Below the pieces are notes generated by a model, which was not told the DNA's origin, ran no database searches, and saw nothing but the letters and a program-made list of their open reading frames with translations. Shown in pieces: positions 1 through 8,761 of a stretch of DNA of 64,000 nt; within the stretch, counting starts at the first letter, position 1; each line of letters starts with the position of its first letter. Origin of the DNA: JABWBJ01 sp036507855 (GTDB lineage Bacteria > Gemmatimonadota > Gemmatimonadetes > Gemmatimonadales > Gemmatimonadaceae). A program made the translations under genes and the position numbers. The stretch lies in the NCBI GenBank assembly GCA_036507855.1, contig DATCIJ010000013.1, positions 33,778-97,777 of the forward strand, written 5' to 3'.

Positions 1-1
1 G

Positions 2-172
2 AACAAGATCGCCTTCTCGCGGCAGCTCTACAACGACGTGGTCACGCAGTACAACACGAAGCAGCGGCAGGTTCCGACCGTGTTCGTCGCCGGCATGGCG
101 GGAGCGGTGCCGGCGCCGCTGTGGGAGCTGACTGAGGACGCCGAACGAGCGGTGCCGAAGGTCGAACTGTGA
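2..172 (+). CDS. lemA: LemA family protein, C-terminal fragment
   Basis: The window opens inside a gene whose last 56 codons read in frame from base 2 to a TGA at 170-172. The segment NKIAFSRQLYNDVVTQYN followed by a VAGMAGA-like stretch matches the conserved C-terminal part of LemA proteins, where the family has an RxxYND..YN helix and a short hydrophobic loop. LemA proteins have one N-terminal membrane helix and a helical bundle, of uncertain function. The gene directly downstream is an HtpX-like membrane protease, the classic LemA partner, which supports the call. The N-terminus lies outside the window. Confidence 0.85.
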   Translation, partial: NKIAFSRQLYNDVVTQYNTKQRQVPTVFVAGMAGAVPAPLWELTEDAERAVPKVEL

Positions 173-175
173 CAT

Positions 176-253
176 TGTGATTCGTCATTCGTGACTCGTG
201 ACTCGGCGGGGCACGGTCCTCGTTAGCCTGCGAATCACGATTCACGAATCACA
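176..253. repeat. Stutter inverted repeat, GTGACTCG/CGAATCAC type
   Basis: The lemA-htpX gap has a left arm of repeated GTGATTCGT/GTGACTCGT words (176-205) and a right arm of CGAATCAC/GATTCACG words (231-253), which is largely the reverse complement of the left. A transcript could fold into an imperfect hairpin. It is one of about thirteen such spacers in the window and resembles 10252-10282 and 56646-56697 in its repeated word. Confidence 0.7.
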
Positions 254-258
254 GCCCG

Positions 259-1305
259 ATGAGCGAAGAGGCCGATCTTTTCACGCAGCAGCAACGGAAC
301 CGTGTCCGGTCCCGACTGCTCATCGCCGGGTTCATAGCCTTCTTCGCGTGGCTGGGATTCGGCGGCGACTGGCTGCTCTGGCAGTTCACCATGGATGCCG
401 CGCCTGGCGGCTACCACCATGTCGTTCCCTGGCTGGGAATGGCGCTCACCACCGCAGCCGGCATTGCCACGATCGTGGCCTGGCGCAAGGGACCGGAGCG
501 GGTGCTGTGGTCCACCAACGCGTTCGAAGTCATCGATCCGGCCAACGAGGACGAACGCCGCCTGGTGAACGTGGTGGAGGAAATGGCGATCGCCGGCGGT
601 GTTCCACGCCCGCGGATCTGGATCGTCCCGGATGAAGACCCTAACGCGTTCGCGACAGGCCGCGACCCGGCCGCTGCGCATGTCGCGGTAACCGCTGGAC
701 TGCTCACCCAGCTCGATCGCGACGAACTCCAGGCGGTCATCGCGCACGAACTGGGGCATGTGAAGAACCTCGACGTGCGGCTCATGACGCTCCTCGCGGC
801 GCTGGTCGGAGCCGTCGCCCTTGTCGGCGACTTCATGGGCCGATTCATGCGAGGGGGCGGCCGCCTCCATTTCAGTTCGTCACGCGGCGGGGGGCGTCGC
901 GGAGGCGGAGGGAAGAAAGGCGGCAACCCTCTGCTCATCGTCGTGCTCGTCCTCTGGATCCTGAGCTGGCTTCTCGCTCCCCTGGTGACGCGTCTCCTGG
1001 CGCTGGGCGTCAGCCGGAAGCGTGAGTACCTCGCGGATGCGATGAGCGCGCAGTTCACCCGCAATCCCGGCGCGCTGGCCAGCGCGCTGCACAAGATCGA
1101 ACACTCGGCAGCGGCGACGACGAGCATCAAGCGCGGCAGCGCGCATCTCTGCATCGCGGACCCGCTCGGCCGCCGGCTCACCAATCGCGAGGGATACTTT
1201 GCCGAGTTGTTCGGCACGCATCCGCCCATGGCGATCCGCGTGGCGAAGTTGAAGGCAATGGCGTACCAGAGAGAGGTGAGAGGGGAGATGGGAGATGGGA
1301 GATAG
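259..1305 (+). CDS. htpX: M48 family membrane zinc metalloprotease, HtpX-like
   Basis: This is a 348-residue membrane protease expected to degrade misfolded membrane proteins. Hydrophobic segments lie near residues 19-42 and 56-74, HELGH is at 163-167, and further membrane segments follow at about 178-192 and 225-250. The third zinc ligand is probably Glu256 in REYLADA. A Gly/Arg-rich loop (about 199-222) separates the second pair of membrane segments. The pairing with lemA just upstream is the standard context. The last residues (VRGEMGDGR) are encoded by the GAGATGG stutter repeat, so the true family C-terminus probably ends near AKLKAMAYQRE. No clear ribosome-binding site precedes the ATG. 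Confidence 0.9.
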   Translation: MSEEADLFTQQQRNRVRSRLLIAGFIAFFAWLGFGGDWLLWQFTMDAAPGGYHHVVPWLGMALTTAAGIATIVAWRKGPERVLWSTNAFEVIDPANEDERRLVNVVEEMAIAGGVPRPRIWIVPDEDPNAFATGRDPAAAHVAVTAGLLTQLDRDELQAVIAHELGHVKNLDVRLMTLLAALVGAVALVGDFMGRFMRGGGRLHFSSSRGGGRRGGGGKKGGNPLLIVVLVLWILSWLLAPLVTRLLALGVSRKREYLADAMSAQFTRNPGALASALHKIEHSAAATTSIKRGSAHLCIADPLGRRLTNREGYFAELFGTHPPMAIRVAKLKAMAYQREVRGEMGDGR

Positions 1306-1410
1306 ACTGGGCAGCGAATGGCGCGGACGAACAACGCCCGAAATGTCCGATCAATTCTGATGGGATCGCCATGCAGGTGTCTCAGGTCTCACATCTCCCA
1401 TCTCCCATCC
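1271..1410. repeat. Stutter inverted repeat, GGGAGAT/ATCTCCC type
   Basis: The left arm (1271-1305) repeats GGGAGAT and runs through the end of htpX, supplying its TAG stop. The right arm (1381-1410) repeats CATCTCCC, its reverse complement, just ahead of the next gene. A single right-type arm recurs at 7051-7078 in front of pntAB. Confidence 0.7.
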
Positions 1411-1419
1411 ATCTTCCGG

Positions 1420-4290
1420 ATGCTAGCGGCGCTCTCACTCGCATCATCGCCGATGCACGGGCAGTACCTCACTCGCCCCCAGATCCCGTGGCGCACCATC
1501 ACGACCGCGCGCTTCGACATCCACTTTCCCGCGGAGATGGAGGAGTGGACGCGCGTCGTGGCGCAGCGGATGGAGTCGGTCGCCGCCGCCGTTGACGCGG
1601 TGGTCGGCAACCAACCGGCGTCGCGCATAACGGTGATCGTCGAGGATCCGTCGAACATCGCCAACGGCTTTGCGCTGCCGTTCATGGAAGGCCCGGTCAT
1701 CTTCCTCTGGCCCACGCCGCCGTCGCCGTCGCCGACGTTCGGAGCGCACCGCGGTTGGGGCGAGGCGCTCGCCGTCCACGAGTACGGCCACATCGCGCAC
1801 CTGACGTTTCCCACTCGAAACCCACGCGAGCGACTCCTCTGGAACCTGATGCCGGTGCGGTTGAGCCCAGTGGCGCGGAAGTCACCGGCCTGGGTCATCG
1901 AAGGCTACGCGACTCTGATCGAGGGACAGCTCACGGGGAGCGGCCGGCCCTACTCGAGCGGGCGAGCCTCGGTGCTCCGCCAATGGGCGCTTGAGGGGCG
2001 GTTCCCGACGTACGGCCAACTGAACGCAACCGGCGCGTTCCTTGGCGGCAACATGCGATATCTCGTCGGTTCAGCTTTCCTCGAGTGGCTGCAGCAGCGA
2101 AAGGGAGATTCGAGCCTCGTGCATCTCTGGCGACGTCTGAGCGCGCGCCAGGATCGCACGTTTGACGCGGCGTTCGCCGGCGTTTTCGGAGCGACTCCGG
2201 CCGACCTGTACGGCGCGTTCAGCGTCGATGTCATGGAGCGTGCGCTTCAGGTTCGCGCCCGCTTGCGTGAGGCTGGCCTGCGCGAAGGGGAGCTTGTACA
2301 GCGGCTGGTCGGAGGCACAGGCGAGCCGGCCGTCTCGCCCGACGGGAGTCGTCTCGCCATCGCGCTCCGATCGCTGAGCGGCCCATCGCGGCTGGTTGTC
2401 TGGTCAACTCGTCCCGATCCCGACTCGGCACTTCGTCTGGCGCGTGAACGCATGCTGGAGCGGGATCCCCTGGACGTTGCCCCGTTCGACTCGCTTCCCC
2501 GACCGCGGCGGGTCCTGGCGACCCTGCGTCCGGTGAGCGGTCGCTCGCACGAGCAGCCCCGGTGGATGGCCGACGGCGTGAATGTCCTGGTCGCGCGTGA
2601 TGAACCGGCGCCTAACGGCGTCACCAGGCCGGACCTGTTCATGTGGAATACGCGGTCCGGCGCGGTGCGGCGGGTAACGCGTGGAGCCAGTATCCGGCAG
2701 GCCGATCCTTCGCCGGACGGGCGCGAGGCGGTGGGCGTTCGCTGTCACGCCGGCACGTGCAGCATCGTGGCAATCTCGCTTCAATCGGGAGCGTGGCGGA
2801 TGCTGGTCGCCGGCAATCCAGAGCTGGTCTGGCACCGCCCTCGCTACAGCGCGGATGGTTTGCGGATCGTCGCCGGCTACCAGGCCGCCGGACAGTGGGG
2901 CGTGGCGGTCATCGAGGCCGCCAGCGGGTCAGTACAACGGCTGACCACAGGCGACGGTGTCTCGCGGTATTCACCGGTCTTCACCCCGAGCGGTGGCGAG
3001 TTGCTGGTGGTTAGTGAGCTCGGTGGAATCGCGAATCTGCAGGTCGTTCCGATCGACGGCGGCCCGCCGCGTTCATTGACTCGAGTGACCGGTGCCGTGC
3101 TGGCTCCCGAGGTGAGTCGCGCGGACGGCAGCATCTGGTTCCTGTCGATGCGAAGCGGTGGGTATGATCTCCGGCGGTTGGCGACGCCTGACGAGAGCGT
3201 GGCCGGCGACGTTGTGGCGATTCAGGGACCACTGGCGCCCGCCGCTCCACCCACGCTCTCGATGGCGGGCCTCCCGGCGTGGACGGATACCGTTTCGACG
3301 ACAAGTCGCGACTACGGTCTCGGCCCCCGCCGGTGGCGACTGCTCCCCGGCGGCACGGCCGGGCCGGACGGACACGCGGCGACGCTGATGGCTGCCAACA
3401 TCGATCCGATCGGGCGGCTGAGCATCGTCACCCAGGGCGTCTTCGGGTCGCGCGGCACATGGCGGGGCGGATCCGCGTCGGCGGCGCTTCGACGAACGCA
3501 ACTTGGAATCGACGCCTCCGCCTGGTACGTCGAGCACGAACCATCGCGCGCTCGCGACCACCTGGCCCCGTCTCCGGCCGATGTCCGCTACGGAGGCGTT
3601 GGCCTTCAGGGGCGCTTGTCCGCGGAGGGCAGCAACTCCGCCTGGCTCCTTCGCGCGGCGGTGAGTGCGGGCCAAGCGCAGAATGCGTTGCTGAACGGGG
3701 CGAGTCGTATGTCCGCGTTCGGCGAAGCACGGGCGCGATTTTCGATGTCTTTCGGGCGTGTCACCATGAGCGCGGTCGGTGGTCTCTTCGCTGAAACGGG
3801 GAACACCGATGACGAGAGCTGGCAACGCACGATCGGCACGGGAACCCTGGCCATCGGCACGTCACGACATCACGTGCGCGGGGACTGGCTGCGCGGGTCC
3901 GTCACGGCGCCGTCGCTGGCGGGCAGCGGCAGAGCGCTCGAGCAATTCGTGATTGGCGGAGCGGCCAACCCGCTGGTCGACCCCGCCTTCCTCTCGCAGC
4001 GGATCGCGCAGCCGTCCGTTCCCGCCGGATTCGCCACCGGGCGGACGGTTCAGCTGTTTCGTGGAACCCTGGGCGGGGCGCCCTGGGAGCCGTATTTCGT
4101 CTGGGTCGCGGCCGGGGAATCGTTCGATGAGGTCAAGCGGATCGCCGGCGTGGAGCGCGTCTTCGCGATCGCATCGCTGGGATTCGCCCGGTTACCGGGC
4201 ATCCGGGCGCGCGCCGGAGCGTCCTGGTCACTGGACGAACCCTATGAGCACCGCGCGCGCGCCTACGCGAGCCTGACGTTCACACCCTGA
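1420..4290 (+). CDS. Exported gluzincin metallopeptidase fused to a TolB-like beta-propeller
   Basis: A roughly 956-residue protein starting at MLAALSLASS, a short probable signal sequence; in-frame ATGs further upstream lie in the repeat spacer and encode Arg-rich, unlikely sequence. Residues about 25-240 form a peptidase-MA-like domain with HEYGH at 120-124 and a probable third ligand Glu161 in VIEGYATLIEG. After that come repeated PD40/TolB-type propeller blades (SPDGSRLAIAL, SPDGREAVGV, SADGLRIVAGY and similar), then a C-terminal region of alternating strands ending in aromatic-rich sequence (YASLTFTP) that looks like a surface or outer-membrane barrel. The substrate is unknown. It ends 2 bp before the stop of the convergent gene, so there is no room for a terminator. 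Confidence 0.75.
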   Translation: MLAALSLASSPMHGQYLTRPQIPWRTITTARFDIHFPAEMEEWTRVVAQRMESVAAAVDAVVGNQPASRITVIVEDPSNIANGFALPFMEGPVIFLWPTPPSPSPTFGAHRGWGEALAVHEYGHIAHLTFPTRNPRERLLWNLMPVRLSPVARKSPAWVIEGYATLIEGQLTGSGRPYSSGRASVLRQWALEGRFPTYGQLNATGAFLGGNMRYLVGSAFLEWLQQRKGDSSLVHLWRRLSARQDRTFDAAFAGVFGATPADLYGAFSVDVMERALQVRARLREAGLREGELVQRLVGGTGEPAVSPDGSRLAIALRSLSGPSRLVVWSTRPDPDSALRLARERMLERDPLDVAPFDSLPRPRRVLATLRPVSGRSHEQPRWMADGVNVLVARDEPAPNGVTRPDLFMWNTRSGAVRRVTRGASIRQADPSPDGREAVGVRCHAGTCSIVAISLQSGAWRMLVAGNPELVWHRPRYSADGLRIVAGYQAAGQWGVAVIEAASGSVQRLTTGDGVSRYSPVFTPSGGELLVVSELGGIANLQVVPIDGGPPRSLTRVTGAVLAPEVSRADGSIWFLSMRSGGYDLRRLATPDESVAGDVVAIQGPLAPAAPPTLSMAGLPAWTDTVSTTSRDYGLGPRRWRLLPGGTAGPDGHAATLMAANIDPIGRLSIVTQGVFGSRGTWRGGSASAALRRTQLGIDASAWYVEHEPSRARDHLAPSPADVRYGGVGLQGRLSAEGSNSAWLLRAAVSAGQAQNALLNGASRMSAFGEARARFSMSFGRVTMSAVGGLFAETGNTDDESWQRTIGTGTLAIGTSRHHVRGDWLRGSVTAPSLAGSGRALEQFVIGGAANPLVDPAFLSQRIAQPSVPAGFATGRTVQLFRGTLGGAPWEPYFVWVAAGESFDEVKRIAGVERVFAIASLGFARLPGIRARAGASWSLDEPYEHRARAYASLTFTP

Positions 4291-4292
4291 CG

Positions 4293-5672
4293 TTACGGAA
4301 CTCGAATGGCCCTGAGCAGCAGTGTGATTGGCGCCTTGCCCGGCTTGGTGTATCCCTGCTGACGCGCGATGAAGCCGCCCGTCCCGGTCACCTTGAGCTG
4401 ATAGTTGCCGGTGATGTTGGGATCGAACGAATTCGCGAGAATGAAGTACTGGGATCCCGCCAGCAGCGTGAAGACAATCCGCGAATTCGTGTCCACTGGA
4501 TCGTTCGGATCTGCTGGATCGTCGGGGTCGACGTCATCATTGAACGTCCGCTGCACGAGAGTCGCGTTCGGCAGGAGTTCGAGCAGGATCAGGTACGTGT
4601 CGAACGACGCGGTGAGGTCGATCTGCACACCGGTCGCTGCGGTGACCGAGATGGCATAGCCATCCGCATACGTATCATCGGTCAGTTTGCAGTCCGTCGT
4701 CGCCAGGCTGCCGTTGACGGTCTCGCCGACCGCAATCGGCGGAGCGAGCGCCGTCGAGCAGGGTCCGAACACGCGTATGGTAGCCGCCGCCGATTTGCCA
4801 TCGGCACTGGCTGTGACTGTCGTGACGCCGTCGCTGATGCCGGTCACGAGTCCTGTTCCACTGACCGAGGCCACGGTGGGACTCGCCGATGCCCAACTCA
4901 GGGTTCGGTCGGTGACGATGTTGTTGTTGACGTCGCGAACCGTCGGCGTGAGCTGGACCGTCTCCCCAACGAGCAGCGTGTCGCTGCTGGGCGCCACGAC
5001 GATGCTCGCGATGGGTTCTGGGATCACCGTGATGGTCGCTATCCCGCTCCTGGCGCCGCTGGCGGCGGTGATGGTCGCGGTGCCGATGGCATTCGCAGTG
5101 ACGAGGCCGCCTGACGACACCGAGGCGACGCTCGCGGCTGACGACGACCAGGCGATGGGTTCACCAGGGAGAACGTTCCCGAGGGCGTCCTTCGCCGCCG
5201 CACTGAGTTGAACGGTCTCACCGACCCTTGGTGAGGCAGATGATGGGGTGATCTCGACGGTAGCCACGCCCGCTGGCAAGACCGTGATGGTTGAGATCCC
5301 GCTCTTGTTGCCGCTGGCTGCCGTGATGATCGCCGTGCCAGCGCCATTCGCCGTGACCCGCCCCGACGACGACACCGAGGCAACGCCGGCGGCCGACGAC
5401 GACCATGCGAGCGGTAGACCGGAGAGGAGGTTCCCTGCCTCGTCCTTTACAGCGGCGCTGAGCTGCACATTCTCGCCAACGATGCGCGTGGCCGACGCCG
5501 GCGTGACTTCGATGGTCGCGACAGCCGGAGGTTCTGACGAACCGCTGCATGCGGCGATGAACAGGCCGATGAGGAGCCAGCAGCGCGCGTCACACGCGCC
5601 CGTCGCCGAAGCAGTCGATCGCACAAGGTCCTCACCGCTGATGTGAATCCGGCTTCGCGACCGGACAATCAT
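4293..5672 (-). CDS. Lipoprotein with three BIG2 Ig-like domains and a PPC-like C-terminal domain
   Basis: Translation from ATG 5672 gives about 459 residues with a lipobox (LFIAAC) near residue 30. Three tandem bacterial Ig-like (BIG2) repeats follow, each opening with an IEVTPASA/IVVAPSSD-type strand and VGE.VQLSA, with WSSS...VASVS..G.VTA in the middle and TITV at the end. The rest (from CSTALAPPIAVG) resembles a pre-peptidase C-terminal (PPC) beta-sandwich, with a DDVDPDDPADPNDP acidic loop that may bind calcium. It is probably a surface adhesin or stalk protein. The start is uncertain because in-frame codons continue upstream, but the lipobox position fits 5672. Confidence 0.75.
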   Translation of the reverse strand: MIVRSRSRIHISGEDLVRSTASATGACDARCWLLIGLFIAACSGSSEPPAVATIEVTPASATRIVGENVQLSAAVKDEAGNLLSGLPLAWSSSAAGVASVSSSGRVTANGAGTAIITAASGNKSGISTITVLPAGVATVEITPSSASPRVGETVQLSAAAKDALGNVLPGEPIAWSSSAASVASVSSGGLVTANAIGTATITAASGARSGIATITVIPEPIASIVVAPSSDTLLVGETVQLTPTVRDVNNNIVTDRTLSWASASPTVASVSGTGLVTGISDGVTTVTASADGKSAAATIRVFGPCSTALAPPIAVGETVNGSLATTDCKLTDDTYADGYAISVTAATGVQIDLTASFDTYLILLELLPNATLVQRTFNDDVDPDDPADPNDPVDTNSRIVFTLLAGSQYFILANSFDPNITGNYQLKVTGTGGFIARQQGYTKPGKAPITLLLRAIRVP

Positions 5673-5944
5673 GGCCGCCTGAACTCCGTCTACCCGGCAG
5701 TCTATCGCCCCGGTGACTGCTGGGCCACCAAGGTTGTGCCTCTGTCTGCGGCCAGTCCCTACACGCCTCATCTGTCAAGCGTTCCGTCGTCCGCGGGGCG
5801 TGTCGCGGTAACCGGCTCCACAGCCCGTCGACAGCTCCCCGCTCCGTGCGGGTTTCCTCGACGGTCCGTGTGGGTGTTTTCCCTTGAATAAGCGACGCGC
5901 GGTAATCACTATCCGCGAGCTTTTTCCCCGGAGAAGAACGGCCC

Positions 5945-7033
5945 ATGCGAATTGGAGTCCCGCGAGAAGCGACCACCGGCGAACGCCGAGTCGCCCTTTC
6001 GCCCGATAGCGTGGCGCGCCTGGTCAAGTCGGGCGTGGAGGTGACGGTCGAGCGTGGAGCCGGCGTGCAGGCCAACTTCCCCGACGACCTCTATGTGAAG
6101 GCAGGTGCCACCCTCGGCGACGCGTGGAGCGCTGGGGTGGTGGTGAAAGTTCAGAAGCCCTCCGCTGAAGAAGCCCAGCAGTTGGCGAGTGGCACCCTGC
6201 TCATTTCGCTTCTCCCCACGGCAACCAGTGCCGACCTGCTGGACGCATTGGCCAAGGGCGGCGTGTCGGCGCTTGGCCTCGAGCGCGTGCCGCGCATCAC
6301 GCGCGCGCAGTCCATGGACATCCTGTCATCGCAGGCGACGATCTCGGGCTACAAGGCCGTGTTGATCGGGGCGGCCGAGATGGGGAAGATTCTCCCGATG
6401 CTGACGACGGCGGCCGGGAACATCCCCCCGGCCAAAGCGTTCGTGTTGGGAGCAGGCGTCGCCGGACTGATGGCCATTGCCACAGCGCGCCGATTGGGCG
6501 CAGTGGTTTCAGGATTCGACATTCGCGCTGCTGCCCGCGAACAGGTGCTGTCGCTGGGGGCGACGTTTGTCGGTCCCGAGCCGTCGTCCGACGCGGAAGC
6601 CGCGGGTGGCTACGCGCGCGCCCAGACCGAGGAAGAACAGCGTCGCACGATGGACGCGATGGCGACGCATCTGAAAGATCAGGACCTCGTGATCACGACG
6701 GCGCAGATTCCCGGCCGCGCCGCACCGCGCCTCATCACGGCAGCCATGGTGGCCACCATGAGGCCCGGCGCTGTCATCGTCGATCTGGCTGCCGAGACCG
6801 GGGGGAACTGCGAGGTGACGCGCGCTGGCGAGACCATCGTGCAGAACGGCGTCTCCGTCATCGGCGCCGTGAACCTCCCCAGTTCGGTCCCGCATCACGC
6901 CAGCCTGATGTTCAGCAAGAATGTCTTCACGCTGCTGCAGCATCTCATCAAGGACGGAAACATCACCCTCAAGCTCGAGGATGAAATCACCGGTCCGATG
7001 TGTCTCGTTCACGCCGGAGTCGTGAGACCGTGA
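5945..7033 (+). CDS. pntAA: NAD(P) transhydrogenase subunit alpha part 1
   Basis: The NAD(H)-binding subunit of proton-translocating transhydrogenase, 362 residues. The N-terminus (MRIGVPREATTGERRVALSP) is the alanine dehydrogenase/PNT signature, and the Rossmann motif VLGAGVAGLMAIATARRLGA lies near residues 162-181. RAPRLIT and AAETGGNCE are also typical. A ribosome-binding site GGAGAAG precedes the ATG. It is the first gene of pntAA-pntAB-pntB, the three-polypeptide form in which the alpha chain is split into a soluble and a membrane part. Confidence 0.95.
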   Translation: MRIGVPREATTGERRVALSPDSVARLVKSGVEVTVERGAGVQANFPDDLYVKAGATLGDAWSAGVVVKVQKPSAEEAQQLASGTLLISLLPTATSADLLDALAKGGVSALGLERVPRITRAQSMDILSSQATISGYKAVLIGAAEMGKILPMLTTAAGNIPPAKAFVLGAGVAGLMAIATARRLGAVVSGFDIRAAAREQVLSLGATFVGPEPSSDAEAAGGYARAQTEEEQRRTMDAMATHLKDQDLVITTAQIPGRAAPRLITAAMVATMRPGAVIVDLAAETGGNCEVTRAGETIVQNGVSVIGAVNLPSSVPHHASLMFSKNVFTLLQHLIKDGNITLKLEDEITGPMCLVHAGVVRP

Positions 7034-7050
7034 GCCTCTCCGACGGCTCG

Positions 7051-7078
7051 CCTCCCATCTCCCATCTCTCATCTCATG
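7051..7078 (+). repeat. Stutter repeat, single arm of ATCTCCC words
   Basis: CTCCCATCTCCCATCTC-type repeats fill the gap between pntAA and pntAB and run into the pntAB ATG. They match the right arm of the repeat at 1271-1410, but no complementary arm is present here. Confidence 0.55.
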
Positions 7079-7366
7079 TCTGAGTCACTGATTGGCGGCC
7101 TGGTGATCTTCGTCCTCGCGACATTCCTCGGCGCGGCGCTCATCGGTCGCGTGCCGCCCACGCTGCATACGCCGCTCATGTCTGGGGCGAACGCCATCTC
7201 CGGCATTACCATCGTCGGATCTCTTCTCATCGCCGGCGCCGGCCTGGGATGGATCTCGACGGTTCTCGGTTTCCTGGCCGTCGTCTTCGCCATGATCAAC
7301 GTCATTGGCGGGTACGTCGTGACTGGCCGCATGCTCCTCATGTTCAAGAAGGAGGAGAAGCGATGA
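7076..7366 (+). CDS. pntAB: NAD(P) transhydrogenase subunit alpha part 2 (membrane domain)
   Basis: A 96-residue subunit with three hydrophobic segments and the PntAB hallmark TPLMSGANAISGITIVG. It contributes membrane helices to the proton channel of transhydrogenase. The start lies directly after a stutter repeat and has no ribosome-binding site that I can see. The stop overlaps the pntB start (ATGA). Confidence 0.95.
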   Translation: MSESLIGGLVIFVLATFLGAALIGRVPPTLHTPLMSGANAISGITIVGSLLIAGAGLGWISTVLGFLAVVFAMINVIGGYVVTGRMLLMFKKEEKR

Positions 7367-8754
7367 GCCGCGCGACGGAGCAACTCGTCTACCTCGTTGC
7401 CGCGGTCCTCTTCATCATCGGCCTGCAGCGCCTGCAAAGCCCGGCGACGGCGCGGGGGGGAAACGCCCTCTCGGGCGTGGGCATGCTCATCGCCATCGTC
7501 GCGACGCTGCTGGTCGGTAACATCATCTCCCCGACAGTGATCGCCGCGGGCCTGCTGGTCGGCTCTGGCATCGGATACTGGATGGCGCGCACGGTCAGGA
7601 TGACATCCATGCCCCAGATGGTGGCGCTTTTGAACGGGTCCGGCGGCGCGGCCTCGCTCCTCGTCGGTGGCGCCGAGTTTCTCAAATCGGAACTGGTTGG
7701 CGAGCAGATCCCGATCGACACGGGGATCACGATCCAGCTGACGCTCCTGATTGGCGCGGTGACTTTGACCGGCAGCATCATCGCCTGGGCGAAGCTGCAG
7801 GAGGTCATGACCGGGAAGCCCATCGTGTTCCCTGGCCAGAAGACCGTCAGCGCCCTGCTCTTCCTGGCCGTCGTCGGACTTTCGGTCTACCAGCTGATGA
7901 CGGTCGACGCCTTGCTGTGGCCGTTCTACGCGGTCTGCGTGATCAGCCTCTTGCTCGGCGTCCTGCTCGTCATTCCGATCGGCGGCGCGGACATGCCGGT
8001 GGTGATCTCGCTGTTGAACTCGTACTCGGGCATTGCCGCCGCGATGACCGGCTTCGTGATCGACAACAGCGTGCTGATCATCGCTGGCGCGCTCGTTGGA
8101 TCGTCCGGCATCATCCTGTCGAAGATCATGTGCAAGGCGATGAACCGGTCGCTGGCCAACGTCCTGTTCGGCGCGTTCGGGGCTGCCGGCCCGAAGGGAT
8201 CAGCGAAAAGCGCGGCGGGCCTGTCAGTCCGTTCAGTGACTCCGGAGGACGCCGCGATCCAGCTCGCCTATGCGCAGAACGTCGTGGTCATCCCCGGCTA
8301 CGGGATGGCAGTCGCGCAGGCGCAGCACGCGGTCCGCGAAATTCAGGAGCTGATCGAAAAGCGCGGCGGCGAGGTGAAGTACGCGATTCACCCTGTGGCG
8401 GGACGAATGCCGGGGCACATGAACGTGCTGCTGGCCGAGGCGAACGTGCCGTACGACAAGCTGCGTGAGATGGACGACATCAATCCGGAGATGGATCGCT
8501 GCGACGTGGCCGTGGTCATCGGCGCGAACGACGTCGTGAATCCCGGCGCGCGCACCGATACCTCGAGTCCGATCTACGGCATGCCGATCATCAATGCCGA
8601 CCATGCGAAGAGCATCATCGTGCTGAAGCGTTCCATGGCGGCAGGCTTTGCCGGCATCGAGAACGAGCTGTTCTACAACCCGAAGACGTCGATGCTGTTC
8701 GGTGATGCGAAGCAGAGCCTCACCAAGGTGATTTCCGAGATCAAGCAGCTGTAG
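7363..8754 (+). CDS. pntB: NAD(P) transhydrogenase subunit beta
   Basis: A 463-residue NADP(H)-binding and membrane subunit. The N-terminal half is a bundle of about nine membrane helices. The C-terminal half is the NADP domain with the conserved GYGMAVAQAQHAVREI, HPVAGRMPGHMNVLLAEA, GANDVVNP and KRSMAAGFAGIENELF motifs. The start ATG overlaps the pntAB stop by 4 bp and follows a strong GGAGG site, so I chose it over longer in-frame versions. The enzyme exchanges hydride between NADH and NADP+ using the proton gradient. Confidence 0.95.
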   Translation: MSRATEQLVYLVAAVLFIIGLQRLQSPATARGGNALSGVGMLIAIVATLLVGNIISPTVIAAGLLVGSGIGYWMARTVRMTSMPQMVALLNGSGGAASLLVGGAEFLKSELVGEQIPIDTGITIQLTLLIGAVTLTGSIIAWAKLQEVMTGKPIVFPGQKTVSALLFLAVVGLSVYQLMTVDALLWPFYAVCVISLLLGVLLVIPIGGADMPVVISLLNSYSGIAAAMTGFVIDNSVLIIAGALVGSSGIILSKIMCKAMNRSLANVLFGAFGAAGPKGSAKSAAGLSVRSVTPEDAAIQLAYAQNVVVIPGYGMAVAQAQHAVREIQELIEKRGGEVKYAIHPVAGRMPGHMNVLLAEANVPYDKLREMDDINPEMDRCDVAVVIGANDVVNPGARTDTSSPIYGMPIINADHAKSIIVLKRSMAAGFAGIENELFYNPKTSMLFGDAKQSLTKVISEIKQL

Positions 8755-8761
8755 GCATGTC

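Noticed and set aside
5673..5944. Riboswitch or leader upstream of pntAA
   Set aside because: I looked for conserved riboswitch cores and a terminator hairpin in the 272-bp gap and saw only weak promoter-like words.
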